Of a DNA stretch of 64,000 bases, positions 7,213 to 16,716 are shown piece after piece. This stretch comes from Comamonadaceae bacterium PBBC1 (lineage in GTDB: Bacteria > Pseudomonadota > Gammaproteobacteria > Burkholderiales > Burkholderiaceae_C). The stretch covers positions 1 to 64,000 of the forward strand of contig NKIP01000007.1 of NCBI GenBank assembly GCA_002256145.1. Reading direction: 5' to 3'. Positions within the stretch are counted from its first letter, which is position 1; each line of letters opens with the position of its first letter. Under the pieces are notes generated by a model. It was not told the origin of the DNA. It worked only from the letters and a program-made list of their open reading frames with translations, and did no database searches. The position numbers and the translations under genes were made by a program.

Positions 7213-8544
7213 TCAGTGGAACTGCTCTTCTTCGGTCGAACCGGTCAGGGCTTTCACAGAAGACGAACCGCCCTGGATCACGGTGGTCACGTCGTCGAAG
7301 TAGCCTGCGCCCACTTCTTGCTGGTGCGACACGAAGGTGTAACCCTTGTCGCGTGCTGCGAATTCAGGCTCTTGCACCATGTTGACGTAGTGCTTCATGC
7401 CTTCGCCGTTGGCGTACGCATTGGCGAACTGGAATGTGTTGTACCAGTTGATGTGGATACCAGCCAATGTGATGAACTGGTACTTGTAACCCAAGGCGGA
7501 CAGGTCTTCCTGGAAAGAAGCGATCTGGCTGTCGTTGAGGTTCTTCTTCCAGTTGAAAGAAGGTGAGCAGTTGTACGACAACAACTTGCCTGGGCAAGCA
7601 GCGTGCACAGCTTGGGCGAATTCGCGGGCAAAGCCGATGTCTGGCACACCGGTTTCGCACCACACCAAGTCAGCATAGGGTGCGTAGGCCACGCCGCGGC
7701 TGATAGCTTGTTCCAAACCGTTCTTGACGCGATAGAAACCTTCTTGGGTGCGCTCGCCAGTCAAGAATGGCTTGTCATTGGCGTCGTGGTCAGAAGTGAT
7801 CAAATTAGCCGCTTCAGCATCGGTACGGGCCAACACGATGGTGGATGTGCCCATGACGTCAGCCGCAAAGCGTGCAGAGATCAGTTTTTCGCAAGCTTCT
7901 TGTGTGGGGACCAAGACTTTGCCGCCCATGTGGCCGCATTTCTTCACGGCAGCCAATTGGTCTTCGAAGTGCACGCCAGCCGCGCCTGAGGCGATCATGT
8001 TCTTCATCAATTCGAAAGCGTTCAACACGCCACCGAAACCGGCTTCAGCGTCGGCCACGATGGGCAAGAAGTAGTCGATGAATTCTTTGTCGCCGGGGTT
8101 GATGCCGCGGCCCCACTGGATTTCGTCGGCGCGTTTGAAGGTGTTGTTGATGCGGCGAACCATGGTGGGCACCGAGTCGTAGGCATACAACGACTGGTCG
8201 GGGTACATGGTTTCAGAGGTGTTGCCGTCAGCGGCGACTTGCCAGCCCGACAGGTACACGGCTTCGAGGCCTGCTTTGGCTTGTTGCATGGCTTGACCAG
8301 CGCTGATGGCACCGAAAGCGTTGACGTAGCCTTTTTTGGCGCCGCCGTTGACTTTTTCCCACAGCTTTTCAGCACCGCGCTTGGCCAGGGTGTGCTCGAT
8401 GGGCATGCTGCCGCGCAGACGCACGACGTCGGCAGCGGAATAACCGCGCTTGACGCCCTTCCAACGGGGGTTGGTGGCCCAGTCTTTTTCGAGGGCGGCG
8501 ATTTGCTGTTCACGGCTCAATTGTTCGGTGAGGTTGGCTGGCAT
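7213..8544 (-). CDS. aceA: Isocitrate lyase
   Basis: Cleaves isocitrate to succinate and glyoxylate in the glyoxylate bypass, allowing growth on acetate and fatty acids. The 443-residue product (start MPANLTEQ at 8544, with GGAG 8 bases upstream) contains the active-site motif KKCGH at 201-205 with catalytic Cys 203. Its length matches the bacterial family (about 430-440). A longer frame from 8646 runs through the putative operator and is not credible as coding. The gene is monocistronic, with its own terminator and a long upstream regulatory region holding repeated palindromes. Confidence 0.97.
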   Translation of the reverse strand: MPANLTEQLSREQQIAALEKDWATNPRWKGVKRGYSAADVVRLRGSMPIEHTLAKRGAEKLWEKVNGGAKKGYVNAFGAISAGQAMQQAKAGLEAVYLSGWQVAADGNTSETMYPDQSLYAYDSVPTMVRRINNTFKRADEIQWGRGINPGDKEFIDYFLPIVADAEAGFGGVLNAFELMKNMIASGAAGVHFEDQLAAVKKCGHMGGKVLVPTQEACEKLISARFAADVMGTSTIVLARTDAEAANLITSDHDANDKPFLTGERTQEGFYRVKNGLEQAISRGVAYAPYADLVWCETGVPDIGFAREFAQAVHAACPGKLLSYNCSPSFNWKKNLNDSQIASFQEDLSALGYKYQFITLAGIHINWYNTFQFANAYANGEGMKHYVNMVQEPEFAARDKGYTFVSHQQEVGAGYFDDVTTVIQGGSSSVKALTGSTEEEQFH

Positions 8545-9063
8545 GGAAAGGACTCCTGAAGTCAAGTTGAAATCGGGCGATGTGGGCAGCGAATTCTGCT
8601 TCGTCGTTGCATGAATCTTAACTCTTATAGAAGACCTTTGAGGCATCTTATGTCTTATAGAAGACGTATTTTTATTTGTTATATTTCAACAACTTACATC
8701 ACTTATTTCTCTATGCGAAAAATATTTTAACAATGCAAAAAATTTTTGCTTCAATCCAATGACTGAAATTTCACAATGAAAAATTTAACAATCGGATTGT
8801 GAAAATAATGTATGAACGCGCAAGGGGTCAATGCCCCAAAAGCCGATTCAAAAGTGAGTCTTGCTGAGTGTTTTGGGCTGTTCGAGCTTGCGTCAAGTTG
8901 TCAAGATCAAGAAAAGCCCAACTTCAGGTGAAATCAGCAACAACCCCTATAGAAAAATTGATTTTTACCATTGGAAACCATGTCTTTCTCCAGTAGCATC
9001 CGGGAAGCTGTAAACAAATCGTTTCTCAGCGGCGAACTTATTTCCGATCAAAGGAACTTCATC
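8545..9063. promoter_or_regulatory. Divergent regulatory region between aceA and the SWIB gene
   Basis: A 519-bp non-coding region. It contains two copies of a 13-bp direct repeat (8623-8635 and 8653-8665), a perfect 15-nt palindrome GCAAAAAATTTTTGC (8735-8749), and a 9-bp inverted repeat TTTCACAAT/ATTGTGAAA with 18 bases between arms (8769-8804). The part nearer aceA is AT-rich. I see no open frame with a ribosome site. The SWIB gene start is preceded by AAGGA just upstream of 9064. Confidence 0.5.
8622..8665 (-). promoter_or_regulatory. Tandem operator candidate upstream of aceA
   Basis: TCTTATAGAAGAC occurs at 8623-8635 and again at 8653-8665, exactly 30 bases apart, so both copies face the same side of the helix. 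Each is an imperfect palindrome of the form TCTTnnnnAAGA. Position and spacing suggest the binding site of a dimeric regulator of aceA, possibly of the GntR type. The regulator is not in the window. Confidence 0.5.
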
Positions 9064-9483
9064 ATGGCAACTGCAAAAAAAACCCCGGCCACAAAAGCTG
9101 CACCCGCAAAAAAAGCAGCACCGGCCCCCAAAGCTGCACCCGCTGCAAAAGCTGCTGCACCTGCTAAAAAAGCAGCGGCCAAGGCCCCTGCTGCTAAAAC
9201 CGCACCTGCCACCAAGGCTGCACCTGCTGCAAAGCGCACGCCCAACGCCGCCTTCATGAAGGCTTTGACCCCCAGTGCTGCTTTGGCAGCTGTGGTGGGA
9301 TCAACCCCTCTGCCACGCACCGAAGTGGTCAGCAAAATGTGGGTCTACATCAAAAAGCACAACCTGCAAGATGCAACCAACCGCCGCGCCATCAACGCAG
9401 ACGACAAGCTCAAGGCCGTCTTTGGCAAGGCCCAAGTCACCATGTTCGAAATGGCAGGCTTGATTGGCAAGCACTTGAAGTAA
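9064..9483 (+). CDS. SWIB/MDM2-domain protein with histone H1-like tail
   Basis: A 139-residue protein in two parts. Residues 1-60 are a low-complexity tail rich in Lys, Ala and Pro (repeats such as KAAPAKKAAPAPKAAP), like eukaryotic histone H1 tails. Residues about 62-139 are a SWIB domain (LPRTEVVSKMWVYIKKHNLQ, FGKAQVTMFEMAGLIGKHL). Similar proteins occur in chlamydiae and many Betaproteobacteria and are presumed DNA-associated; the precise role is not settled. The start at 9064 is chosen because AAGGA lies about 8 bases upstream and the tail begins there. It is followed directly by a strong terminator. Confidence 0.9.
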   Translation: MATAKKTPATKAAPAKKAAPAPKAAPAAKAAAPAKKAAAKAPAAKTAPATKAAPAAKRTPNAAFMKALTPSAALAAVVGSTPLPRTEVVSKMWVYIKKHNLQDATNRRAINADDKLKAVFGKAQVTMFEMAGLIGKHLK

Positions 9484-9498
9484 TTCAAGGGCAGCACA

Positions 9499-9526
9499 AA
9501 AAAACCCGCTCAGGCGGGTTTTTTTT
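9499..9526. terminator. Strong intrinsic terminator after the SWIB gene
   Basis: Stem CCCGC/GCGGG with loop TCAG, flanked by A-run and eight T residues. The symmetric A/T flanks let it work in both directions, ending the SWIB gene and the converging ThDP-enzyme gene. Confidence 0.85.
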
Positions 9527-9571
9527 GGCTTTGGAACACGGGACTGCCCTTGGCAGACCCACAGAGGCAGC

Positions 9572-11281
9572 TTAGGCTGGCTGCTGTTTGGCCAGTGCTG
9601 TTTGCGTGATGGCACTCAAGGTGCCACGGGTGGTAATCACCTCGGGGTCGAGAATGATTTCAATCAGCGTCCCTTGGGGGCGGCTCAAGGCGGCCAAGAA
9701 AGTGGGCTCGAACTCGTCGGTCTGGTGGATGCGCACGCCCACATAGCCATAGGCCTGGGCCAAAGCAGCAAAGTCGGGGTTGTGCAGTTGTGAGCCGGTG
9801 ACGTGCTCGGGGTATTCGCGCTCTTGGTGCATGCGAATGGTGCCGTACATGCCGTTGTTCAACAAAACGATGATGCTTTTGCCACCATGCTGCACGGCCG
9901 TGGCCAATTCCTGGCCGTTCATGAGAAAGTCACCATCTCCCGCGATGGTGAATGCCAAACGTCCGGTCAACAAATTGGCCGCAATGCCCGCTGGCACGCC
10001 ATAGCCCATGGCTCCGACTGTGGGTGCCAGTTGCGTTTTGTGCCCTTTGACGAGTCCATGGTGCTGGTAAAAACGATGCATCCAACTGGCGAAATTGCCA
10101 GCGCCATTGGTCAGCACCGCATCGGCAGGCAGGTGTTTTTGCAGCATGGCCACAATGGCGGGCATGTCGATGTCGCCCGGCAAAGTTTGGGGTTGCAAGT
10201 TGTCCAGATAACCATCGTGGGCCAAACGGGTCCAGTCAGACCAAGCCACATCGTTGGGTGCGGTCAAAACTTCCAAGCCACGGGCGGCAGCGTTCATGGT
10301 GGAGTGAATCGCCAAATCGGCTTGGTAGACGCGGTTGAGCTCTTCGGCGCTGGCGTGAATGTGCACCAGTTTTTGATGTGTTTTGGGGGCTTTGAGCAAG
10401 GTGTAGCCCCCAGTGGTCATTTCACCCAGGCGCGGCCCAATCGCGATGATCAAATCGGCGTCGCGCACCCGGGCGGCCAGTGCGGGGGCAATGCCAATGC
10501 CCACGTCACCCGCGTATTGCGCGTGGTGGTTGTCAAAGGTATCTTGGAATCGAAAGGCGTTGGTGACGGGCAGTTGCCAGTTTTCAGCAAAGCGTTGCAG
10601 GGCTTGCGCGGCTTGAGGTGTCCACCCTCCGCCACCCGCAATGACCAAGGGCCGGCTCGAAGCCAGCAACATGTCGCGCAGTGTGCGCAAAGCGCCTGGA
10701 TCGCACCACGATTGCACGGGTTCAACTCGCCCCAGGGCTTCGGACTTGACGGCTTGGGTCAACATGTCTTCGGGCAACACCAGCACAACGGGGCCTGGGC
10801 GGCCGTTCATGGCGGTGGCAAATGCACGGGCCACGTATTCGGGCAAACGCTCGGGGTCATCGACCCGCTCTACCCGCTTGGCCATGCCTTTGGTGGAGGG
10901 GCCGAAAAAGTGGGTGTAGTCCATTTCCTGGAACGCTTCGCGGTCACGCGTGTCGCTGGCCACATCCCCCACAAAGAGCACCATGGGCGTGGAGTCTTGA
11001 AACGCTGTGTGCACCCCGATTGAGGCATTGGTTGCACCCGGCCCCCGGGTGACAAAACAGATGCCAGGGCGTCCGGTGAGCTTGCCTTGGGCTTCGGCCA
11101 TGAAGGCGGCTCCACCTTCTTGGCGGCAAATGACAAATTTGATCTGCTCTCGGTACAGGTGAAAGCCGTCCAGCACGGCGAGGTAACTTTCACCCGGAAC
11201 ACCGAATGCATGGGTAACGCCTTGGGCCAGAAGGCATTCAACAAGCAGGTGGCCAGCAATTTTGGTTTTCATGGGGGTCAT
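9572..11281 (-). CDS. Thiamine diphosphate-dependent enzyme, acetolactate-synthase-like
   Basis: A member of the acetohydroxyacid synthase/pyruvate oxidase superfamily with three domains. The N-terminal PYR domain carries the catalytic Glu in RQEGGAAFMAEA. The central domain comes next, and the C-terminal PP domain has the ThDP/Mg motif GDGDFLMN...NNGMYG. ATG at 11281 is chosen; a TTG 9 bases upstream and an ATG 9 bases downstream are alternatives, and none has a clear ribosome site. No regulatory ilvN gene lies nearby, so it may not be the biosynthetic enzyme. It is preceded by an MFS transporter gene 43 bases upstream on the same strand, which suggests the two handle a related substrate. 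The exact reaction is unknown. Confidence 0.85.
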   Translation of the reverse strand: MTPMKTKIAGHLLVECLLAQGVTHAFGVPGESYLAVLDGFHLYREQIKFVICRQEGGAAFMAEAQGKLTGRPGICFVTRGPGATNASIGVHTAFQDSTPMVLFVGDVASDTRDREAFQEMDYTHFFGPSTKGMAKRVERVDDPERLPEYVARAFATAMNGRPGPVVLVLPEDMLTQAVKSEALGRVEPVQSWCDPGALRTLRDMLLASSRPLVIAGGGGWTPQAAQALQRFAENWQLPVTNAFRFQDTFDNHHAQYAGDVGIGIAPALAARVRDADLIIAIGPRLGEMTTGGYTLLKAPKTHQKLVHIHASAEELNRVYQADLAIHSTMNAAARGLEVLTAPNDVAWSDWTRLAHDGYLDNLQPQTLPGDIDMPAIVAMLQKHLPADAVLTNGAGNFASWMHRFYQHHGLVKGHKTQLAPTVGAMGYGVPAGIAANLLTGRLAFTIAGDGDFLMNGQELATAVQHGGKSIIVLLNNGMYGTIRMHQEREYPEHVTGSQLHNPDFAALAQAYGYVGVRIHQTDEFEPTFLAALSRPQGTLIEIILDPEVITTRGTLSAITQTALAKQQPA

Positions 11282-11324
11282 TGTGCCCAATGCCCAGATG
11301 ACACGGTGTCACACCTGTAATCGC

Positions 11325-12563
11325 TCAATGTCGCGCAGATCGCTGACCCACGCCCAGTGCCACCCCTGCGCTGATGAACAAGACCAACGCCGCCCCCAAC
11401 AAGGTGGCGGTGTACCAGCCTTGGTCCATGAAGAGTCCAAAAACCAGCGGGGACAACGCAAAGCCCACATCGAGACCGGAATAGACCAAACCATAAACAC
11501 GGCCCGTGGCCTCCTTGGGCGTGCCTTTTTTGATCATCAAGTCCCGGCTTGGCCCGCCGATGCCCACGGCAAAACCGGTCAAGGCCAACAACCACAAAGT
11601 GGCTTGCGGCCCCAGCCATCCACTGGCACAAAGGGCCATCAGCAAAGCCGCTGCGGCCATGCACAGGGCCACCACACGGTCGGTGACCTGTGCAAACCGC
11701 GCGGCCAAAAAGCCGCCAATCAAAATGCCCACAGCCCCCAACAACATGTAGGCCGTCAAGGTCATGGAGGCCTGCTCCAAACTGATGCCATGCAAGGCGT
11801 TGAGGATAGGAACCGCAAAGTTTTGCACCACGGCCAAGGTCACTGTGGACAGCAGGAAAAACAAAAAACACCACCAAACCACGGGCATGCGCAAAATGGC
11901 CAAGGCACTCCCCTGGCCAGATCCACGTCCTCTCATGGACGGGCTGGATGCGACCGGTGCAGGGACGGTGACCAGATGTTGGCGATGGATGAGCAGCAGA
12001 ACCAAGATCAAGGCATACAACACTGACGCGGCCAAAAAGGCGTGACGCCACCCCCACCATGCTGCACACACACTGAAAAACACAGGTGCCAAGGCCCAGC
12101 CCAAATTGCCCGATACACCATGCACACTGAAGGCATAGCCCAATCGGGGCGTGGACACCCTTTGGTTCAAGATGGTGAAATTCACCGGATGAAACGGTGC
12201 ATTGCCCAAACCGGCCAAGACGGCCACCACCATGAGCCCGGCATAGCTTTGCGCCGCATAAGCCTGCAAGCAAGCCAAGATGTAAAGGGCCATGGAGGTC
12301 AACAACACCGGTCTTGCGCCCCACCGGTCGACCACAAAACCAGCCCCCGCCTGACCCAAGCCCGATATGACAAAAAACAAAGAGCTCAGCATGCCCAGCT
12401 CGGCATAGCGCCAGCCGAATTCCTGCACAAAAACAGGAAACATCAATGGCAAAAGCAAGTGAGAAAAATGTGAACTGGCATGGGCTACGCCCACCAAGCC
12501 CATCACACGGGCATCCTCACGCCAAGGGCGCTGAGCTTCATCATGTTGCACAACCGATTGCAT
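11325..12563 (-). CDS. Major facilitator superfamily transporter
   Basis: A 412-residue integral membrane protein with about 12 hydrophobic segments. The loop after the second helix reads GFVVDRWGARPVLL, the typical MFS motif A region (G-x-x-x-D-R-x-G-x-R). Substrate unknown. It is probably co-transcribed with the downstream ThDP enzyme. No clear ribosome site is seen at 12563; an internal Met at 12503 would also leave the first helix intact. Confidence 0.88.
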   Translation of the reverse strand: MQSVVQHDEAQRPWREDARVMGLVGVAHASSHFSHLLLPLMFPVFVQEFGWRYAELGMLSSLFFVISGLGQAGAGFVVDRWGARPVLLTSMALYILACLQAYAAQSYAGLMVVAVLAGLGNAPFHPVNFTILNQRVSTPRLGYAFSVHGVSGNLGWALAPVFFSVCAAWWGWRHAFLAASVLYALILVLLLIHRQHLVTVPAPVASSPSMRGRGSGQGSALAILRMPVVWWCFLFFLLSTVTLAVVQNFAVPILNALHGISLEQASMTLTAYMLLGAVGILIGGFLAARFAQVTDRVVALCMAAAALLMALCASGWLGPQATLWLLALTGFAVGIGGPSRDLMIKKGTPKEATGRVYGLVYSGLDVGFALSPLVFGLFMDQGWYTATLLGAALVLFISAGVALGVGQRSARH

Positions 12564-12669
12564 AAGGGACCATCCAGGTGCAGCGTACGGACTGATCAGG
12601 ACACCCTGAAGTGCGCTCGCTGCGTGTGGGCAGTTTAGCGAATCGGTTGAACGGTGTTTGCGTGAGAAG

Positions 12670-12702
12670 AAAAACTTGGGGCGGCATGACAGCGCCCCAA
12701 GT
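12670..12702 (-). terminator. clpB terminator
   Basis: Ten-base-pair stem ACTTGGGGCG/CGCCCCAAGT followed on the minus strand by TTTTTCTT, 8 bases after the clpB stop. Confidence 0.85.
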
Positions 12703-12709
12703 CAGGCCA

Positions 12710-15322
12710 TCAGGCTTCGGTAGACCACTCCAGCACTTTGAAATCGAACAATCCAGGATGCCGCACCGGGTCCACCGAGACCTCGATCGTGCACTTGGGC
12801 GGGAAACGCCCCTCAAGCAGCAATTTGGAGAGTGGATTTTCCAAGCGCTGCTGAATGGCCCTTTTCAAAGGTCGCGCCCCAAAGACCGGGTCAAAACCAA
12901 CCTTGGCCAGTTCAGACAGCGCGGCCGCACTGACCTTCAAGGTCAGATCCATGCGGGCCAGGCGAGTTTGCAAGACTTGCAACTGAATCTGGGCGATGGC
13001 AGCGATGTGTTGGGCATCCAGACCATGAAAGACCACAGTTTCGTCGATGCGGTTGAGAAACTCGGGTCTGAAATGGGCTTTGAGTTCGTCCCACACCGCG
13101 TCCTTGATGTCTTCGACCGGCTGGCCCACCATGGACTGAATGAGGTGTGAACCCAAGTTGGAGGTCATCACAATCACGGTGTTTTTGAAGTCCACCGTGC
13201 GGCCTTGGCCATCGGTCAGGCGACCATCGTCGAGCACCTGCAGCAAGACGTTGAACACATCCGGGTGGGCTTTTTCGACCTCGTCGAGCAGCAGCACGCT
13301 GTAAGGCTTGCGGCGGACGGCCTCGGTCAGGTATCCGCCCTCTTCGTAACCCACATAACCTGGAGGCGCACCAATCAACCGGGCGACCGAGTGCTTTTCC
13401 ATGAATTCGCTCATGTCCATGCGAATCAGGTGGTCTTCGCTGTCAAACAAAAAGCCGGCCAAAGCTTTGCACAACTCTGTTTTGCCCACGCCCGTCGGGC
13501 CCAGGAAAAGAAAGGAGCCCGTGGGACGATTCGGGTCGGACAAACCCGAACGAGAGCGACGAATGGCGTTGGCCACGGCGGCAATGGCTTCGTCTTGACC
13601 GACCACGCGTTGGTGCAGTTTGTCTTCCATTTGAAGCAGTTTTTCTCGTTCTCCTTGCATCATTTTGGACACCGGAATGCCCGTGGCACGGGACACAACT
13701 TCGGCGATTTCTTCAGCACCCACTTGCGTGCGCAACAGGCGGTGGCTGGGTTTTTCGCCGGGGGCAGCTTCTTTGGCTTGCACTTCTTTCAGGGTTTTTT
13801 CCAGAGCAGGCAACTTGCCATATTGCAACTCGGCCACTTTGTTGAAATCGCCTTGACGGGTCAACTCTTCAATTTGCTGCTTGATGTGGTCGATTTCTTC
13901 ACGCACCTGCTGCCCACCTTGGGCCTGCGATTTTTCGGCACGCCAGATTTCTTCCAGATCGGCCGATTCCTTTTTCAGTTTGACAATTTCTTCTTCAATC
14001 AGGGCAAAGCGTTTTTGCGAAGCCTCATCGTTTTCTCGGCGCACGGCCTCTCGCTCGATTTGCAGTTGAATCAAGCGGCGGTCCAACTTGTCCATGACTT
14101 CGGGTTTGGAGTCGATCTCGATCTTGATTTTGGCTGCTGCCTCGTCGATCAAGTCGATGGCCTTGTCGGGCAAAAACCGGTCGGTGATGTAGCGGTGGCT
14201 CAGCTCGGCCGCCGCCACAATGGCCGGGTCGGTGATGTCCACACCGTGGTGAATTTCGTACTTCTCTTGCAAACCACGCAAGATGGCAATGGTGGCCTCC
14301 ACCGTGGGTTCGTTGACCAGAATTTTCTGAAAACGACGCTCCAGGGCCGCGTCTTTTTCGATGTATTTGCGGTATTCGTCCAAGGTGGTTGCGCCCACAC
14401 AATGGAGTTCACCCCGGGCCAGTGCGGGCTTGAGCATGTTGCCCGCGTCCATCGCGCCTTCGGCTTTGCCTGCGCCCACCATGGTGTGCAACTCGTCGAT
14501 GAACACGATGGTTTGGCCTTCGTCTTTGGCCAGTTCGCTGAGCACGGTTTTCAGGCGCTCCTCAAACTCGCCTCGAAACTTGGCACCGGCAAGCAAAGCA
14601 GCCATGTCCAGCGACAGCACGCGTTTGCCCTTGAGAGAGTCAGGCACTTCCCCGGCCACAATGCGCTGGGCCAAACCTTCCACAATGGCCGTTTTGCCAA
14701 CGCCGGGTTCACCAATCAAAACCGGGTTGTTTTTGGTGCGCCGCTGCAGGACCTGAATGGCACGGCGGATTTCATCGTCACGGCCGATCACCGGATCGAG
14801 CTTGCCCATGCGAGCACGCTCAGTCAGGTCGATGCAGTATTTTTTGAGGGCCTCGCGCTGGCCTTCGGCGTCGGCACTGCCCACGGTTTGTCCACCACGA
14901 ACAGCCGAGATAGCGCTTTCCAGATTTTTACGGTTGAGCCCGTGCTCTTTGGCCAAGCGACCGGCCTCGGATTTGCTTTCTGTCAAAGCCAACAAAAACA
15001 GCTCGCCCGCAATGAACGCATCACCGCGCTTGATCGATTCTTTTTCTGCCGCTTGCAGAAGTTTGACCAGATCGGGGCCAACCTGCACTTGGTCTTGCCC
15101 CGTCACCTGAGGCAGGCGTGCAATGGCCGCATCCACCGACTGCAGCAAAGCGGGCACCTGAACGCCTGCTCGCAGCAAAATGGCTTTGGGGCCGTCTTCT
15201 TGTTTGAGCATGGTGGACAAGACGTGCACCGCTTCGATGTAGGCATGGTCTTTTCCCAAGGCCAGCGACTGGGCGTCGGACAGGGCCTCTTGAAATTTGG
15301 TTGTGAGTTTGTCAGTTCGCAT
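12710..15322 (-). CDS. clpB: ATP-dependent disaggregase ClpB
   Basis: A hexameric AAA+ chaperone that, with DnaK, pulls polypeptides out of aggregates after heat stress. The 870-residue product shows the N-domain repeats (1-145), the first AAA module with Walker A GEPGVGKT, the long coiled-coil middle domain (about 410-525), and the second AAA module with GPTGVGKT. Length is normal. ATG at 15322 has GGAG 8 bases upstream. A minus-strand CTTGAAA at 15366-15372 resembles a heat-shock -35 element, but no matching -10 was found. The gene is monocistronic. Confidence 0.98.
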   Translation of the reverse strand: MRTDKLTTKFQEALSDAQSLALGKDHAYIEAVHVLSTMLKQEDGPKAILLRAGVQVPALLQSVDAAIARLPQVTGQDQVQVGPDLVKLLQAAEKESIKRGDAFIAGELFLLALTESKSEAGRLAKEHGLNRKNLESAISAVRGGQTVGSADAEGQREALKKYCIDLTERARMGKLDPVIGRDDEIRRAIQVLQRRTKNNPVLIGEPGVGKTAIVEGLAQRIVAGEVPDSLKGKRVLSLDMAALLAGAKFRGEFEERLKTVLSELAKDEGQTIVFIDELHTMVGAGKAEGAMDAGNMLKPALARGELHCVGATTLDEYRKYIEKDAALERRFQKILVNEPTVEATIAILRGLQEKYEIHHGVDITDPAIVAAAELSHRYITDRFLPDKAIDLIDEAAAKIKIEIDSKPEVMDKLDRRLIQLQIEREAVRRENDEASQKRFALIEEEIVKLKKESADLEEIWRAEKSQAQGGQQVREEIDHIKQQIEELTRQGDFNKVAELQYGKLPALEKTLKEVQAKEAAPGEKPSHRLLRTQVGAEEIAEVVSRATGIPVSKMMQGEREKLLQMEDKLHQRVVGQDEAIAAVANAIRRSRSGLSDPNRPTGSFLFLGPTGVGKTELCKALAGFLFDSEDHLIRMDMSEFMEKHSVARLIGAPPGYVGYEEGGYLTEAVRRKPYSVLLLDEVEKAHPDVFNVLLQVLDDGRLTDGQGRTVDFKNTVIVMTSNLGSHLIQSMVGQPVEDIKDAVWDELKAHFRPEFLNRIDETVVFHGLDAQHIAAIAQIQLQVLQTRLARMDLTLKVSAAALSELAKVGFDPVFGARPLKRAIQQRLENPLSKLLLEGRFPPKCTIEVSVDPVRHPGLFDFKVLEWSTEA

Positions 15323-15409
15323 GTGTGGTTCTCCAATGCCATTCAGCTTGTGCTGAAAATTACATTTTCAAGACCGACTGGGCACCGCACTTTGTCTAGA
15401 ATCAAAAGT

Positions 15410-15958
15410 ATGAACATTCATCAACTTTCCGTTCTCCACGACGAGCGACAAGACCGTCTGTTGTTGCGACTGAACACCCAGGACAGTCAGGAATTCAGGT
15501 TTTGGCTGACCCGCCGCATGACCCAAAGGTTCATGCCCGCGATTGAACAATCCGCCGCTCGACTCGAGGCAGCGCAGCCGGGTGTCGCCGCGCCTGACAG
15601 CGCATCACAACAACTTTTGAGCGAACTCAAGCGGGATGCTTTTTTACAAAAAGCTGATTTTTCAACCCCGTTTGAGACCCAGGCCACCCAATTGCCTTTG
15701 GGCAGTGAGCCCATGCTGATCACCGACGCGCACTTGAGCATTTTGGCCAAAGGTGGGATGGAAATCAGCTTTGAAGACAAAACCGACCCGCAGCAAGTGC
15801 GTTCGTGTCAGTTACGCCTTCAAGTGAGCTTGGTGCACGGCATGGTTCACCTGATTCAGCAGGCGGCCGACAAAGCCCAATGGGGGTTGACGGCCGTGGT
15901 CAAACCCACTGAGGCAGCGCCTTTGCTGGCGCCCTCACCACCTCGGTACAGCCATTGA
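15410..15958 (+). CDS. Conserved hypothetical protein
   Basis: A 182-residue soluble protein starting MNIHQLSVLHDERQDRLLLR, divergent from clpB with 87 bases between them. It contains a short segment WLTRRMTQRFMPAIEQS typical of a family of Betaproteobacterial hypothetical proteins; no catalytic motif, signal peptide or membrane helix is visible. ATG at 15410 is the first Met after the clpB promoter region. It converges on moaE with only 10 bases between the stops. Confidence 0.7.
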   Translation: MNIHQLSVLHDERQDRLLLRLNTQDSQEFRFWLTRRMTQRFMPAIEQSAARLEAAQPGVAAPDSASQQLLSELKRDAFLQKADFSTPFETQATQLPLGSEPMLITDAHLSILAKGGMEISFEDKTDPQQVRSCQLRLQVSLVHGMVHLIQQAADKAQWGLTAVVKPTEAAPLLAPSPPRYSH

Positions 15959-15968
15959 GCGCCGCCCC

Positions 15969-16460
15969 TCAGGCATTGCTTGCGGCGATGCCCCAGCGGG
16001 CCAAAGCCGCATCGTCTGACACCCGGGCATCGACCCACTGTGCACCCTGAGGTGTTTGCTCTTTCTTCCAGAATGGCGCTTGGGTTTTGAGGTAATCCAT
16101 CAAAAACTCACAGGCCTTGAAACTCTCACCACGGTGCGCCGAGGTCACGGCCACCAACACAATTTGGTCTGCGGGCAACAAACGACCCACGCGGTGCACA
16201 ATGCGGGCGGCGTAAAAATCAAAGCGCTGGTGGGCTTGCTCGATCATGGCCTCGATCGATTTTTCGGTCATGCCGGGGTAATGCTCAAGTTCCATGGCCT
16301 GCACCTCGTCGGCGGGCTGCCCGGTGAGTGCTCGGGTGTCGCGCACGGTGCCCACAAAACTGCACACAGCGCCTACACGCAAGTCTTGTGCACGCAGGGT
16401 GTTGATTTCTTGCGACAGATCGAAGTCTTCGGTCTGAATGGTCACTTGGGACGTCAGCAT
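15969..16460 (-). CDS. moaE: Molybdopterin synthase catalytic subunit
   Basis: With MoaD it converts precursor Z (cPMP) to molybdopterin by adding two sulfurs. The 163-residue product shows the family regions GAVCSFVGTVRD, ELEHYPGMTEK, HRVGRLLPADQIVLVAVTSAHR, and the active-site Lys pair in FWKKEQT. It is the last gene of the moeA-moaD-moaE unit, starting 4 bases after moaD. Confidence 0.95.
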   Translation of the reverse strand: MLTSQVTIQTEDFDLSQEINTLRAQDLRVGAVCSFVGTVRDTRALTGQPADEVQAMELEHYPGMTEKSIEAMIEQAHQRFDFYAARIVHRVGRLLPADQIVLVAVTSAHRGESFKACEFLMDYLKTQAPFWKKEQTPQGAQWVDARVSDDAALARWGIAASNA

Positions 16461-16464
16461 GTGA

Positions 16465-16716
16465 TCAGCCCCCCGTCACGGGTGGAAAAAACGCCACTTC
16501 GCAATCAGCCGTCAGTGGTGTGGCGTCACTGGCCATGATTTGGTTGACGGCCACCCGCACCGGCAAACCCAGGGCCAAGCATTGAGCATACACGCCACCC
16601 CTTTCAATGAGCGTTTGGCGTAAGCTCGCCACATCGGCAGCCGAAGTCTCTAGGGTTTCGCTGCCCACACCGATGGTTTCACGCAGTGAGGCGAAATAAC
16701 GCAGCTGAATTTTCAT
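16465..16716 (-). CDS. moaD: Molybdopterin synthase sulfur carrier subunit
   Basis: An 83-residue ubiquitin-like sulfur carrier; its C-terminal Gly-Gly (PPVTGG) is the site of thiocarboxylation. The ATG at 16716 overlaps the moeA stop codon as ATGA, a typical sign of translational coupling, and is preferred over an upstream non-ATG extension. It lies directly before moaE, its partner. Confidence 0.94.
   Translation of the reverse strand: MKIQLRYFASLRETIGVGSETLETSAADVASLRQTLIERGGVYAQCLALGLPVRVAVNQIMASDATPLTADCEVAFFPPVTGG

Noticed and set aside
9803-11023. 406-codon plus-strand open frame
   Set aside because: Antisense to the ThDP enzyme gene, which has complete family motifs.
15342-15372. 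Heat-shock promoter and leader hairpin upstream of clpB
   Set aside because: CTTGAAA and a TTCAGC/GCTGAA hairpin are present, but no sigma-32 -10 (CCCCATNT type) lies at the right distance, so no promoter was called.
13205-15958. Very long plus-strand open frame opposite clpB
   Set aside because: It is the antisense shadow of clpB. Only its last part (from ATG 15410) lies outside clpB and was kept as a separate gene.
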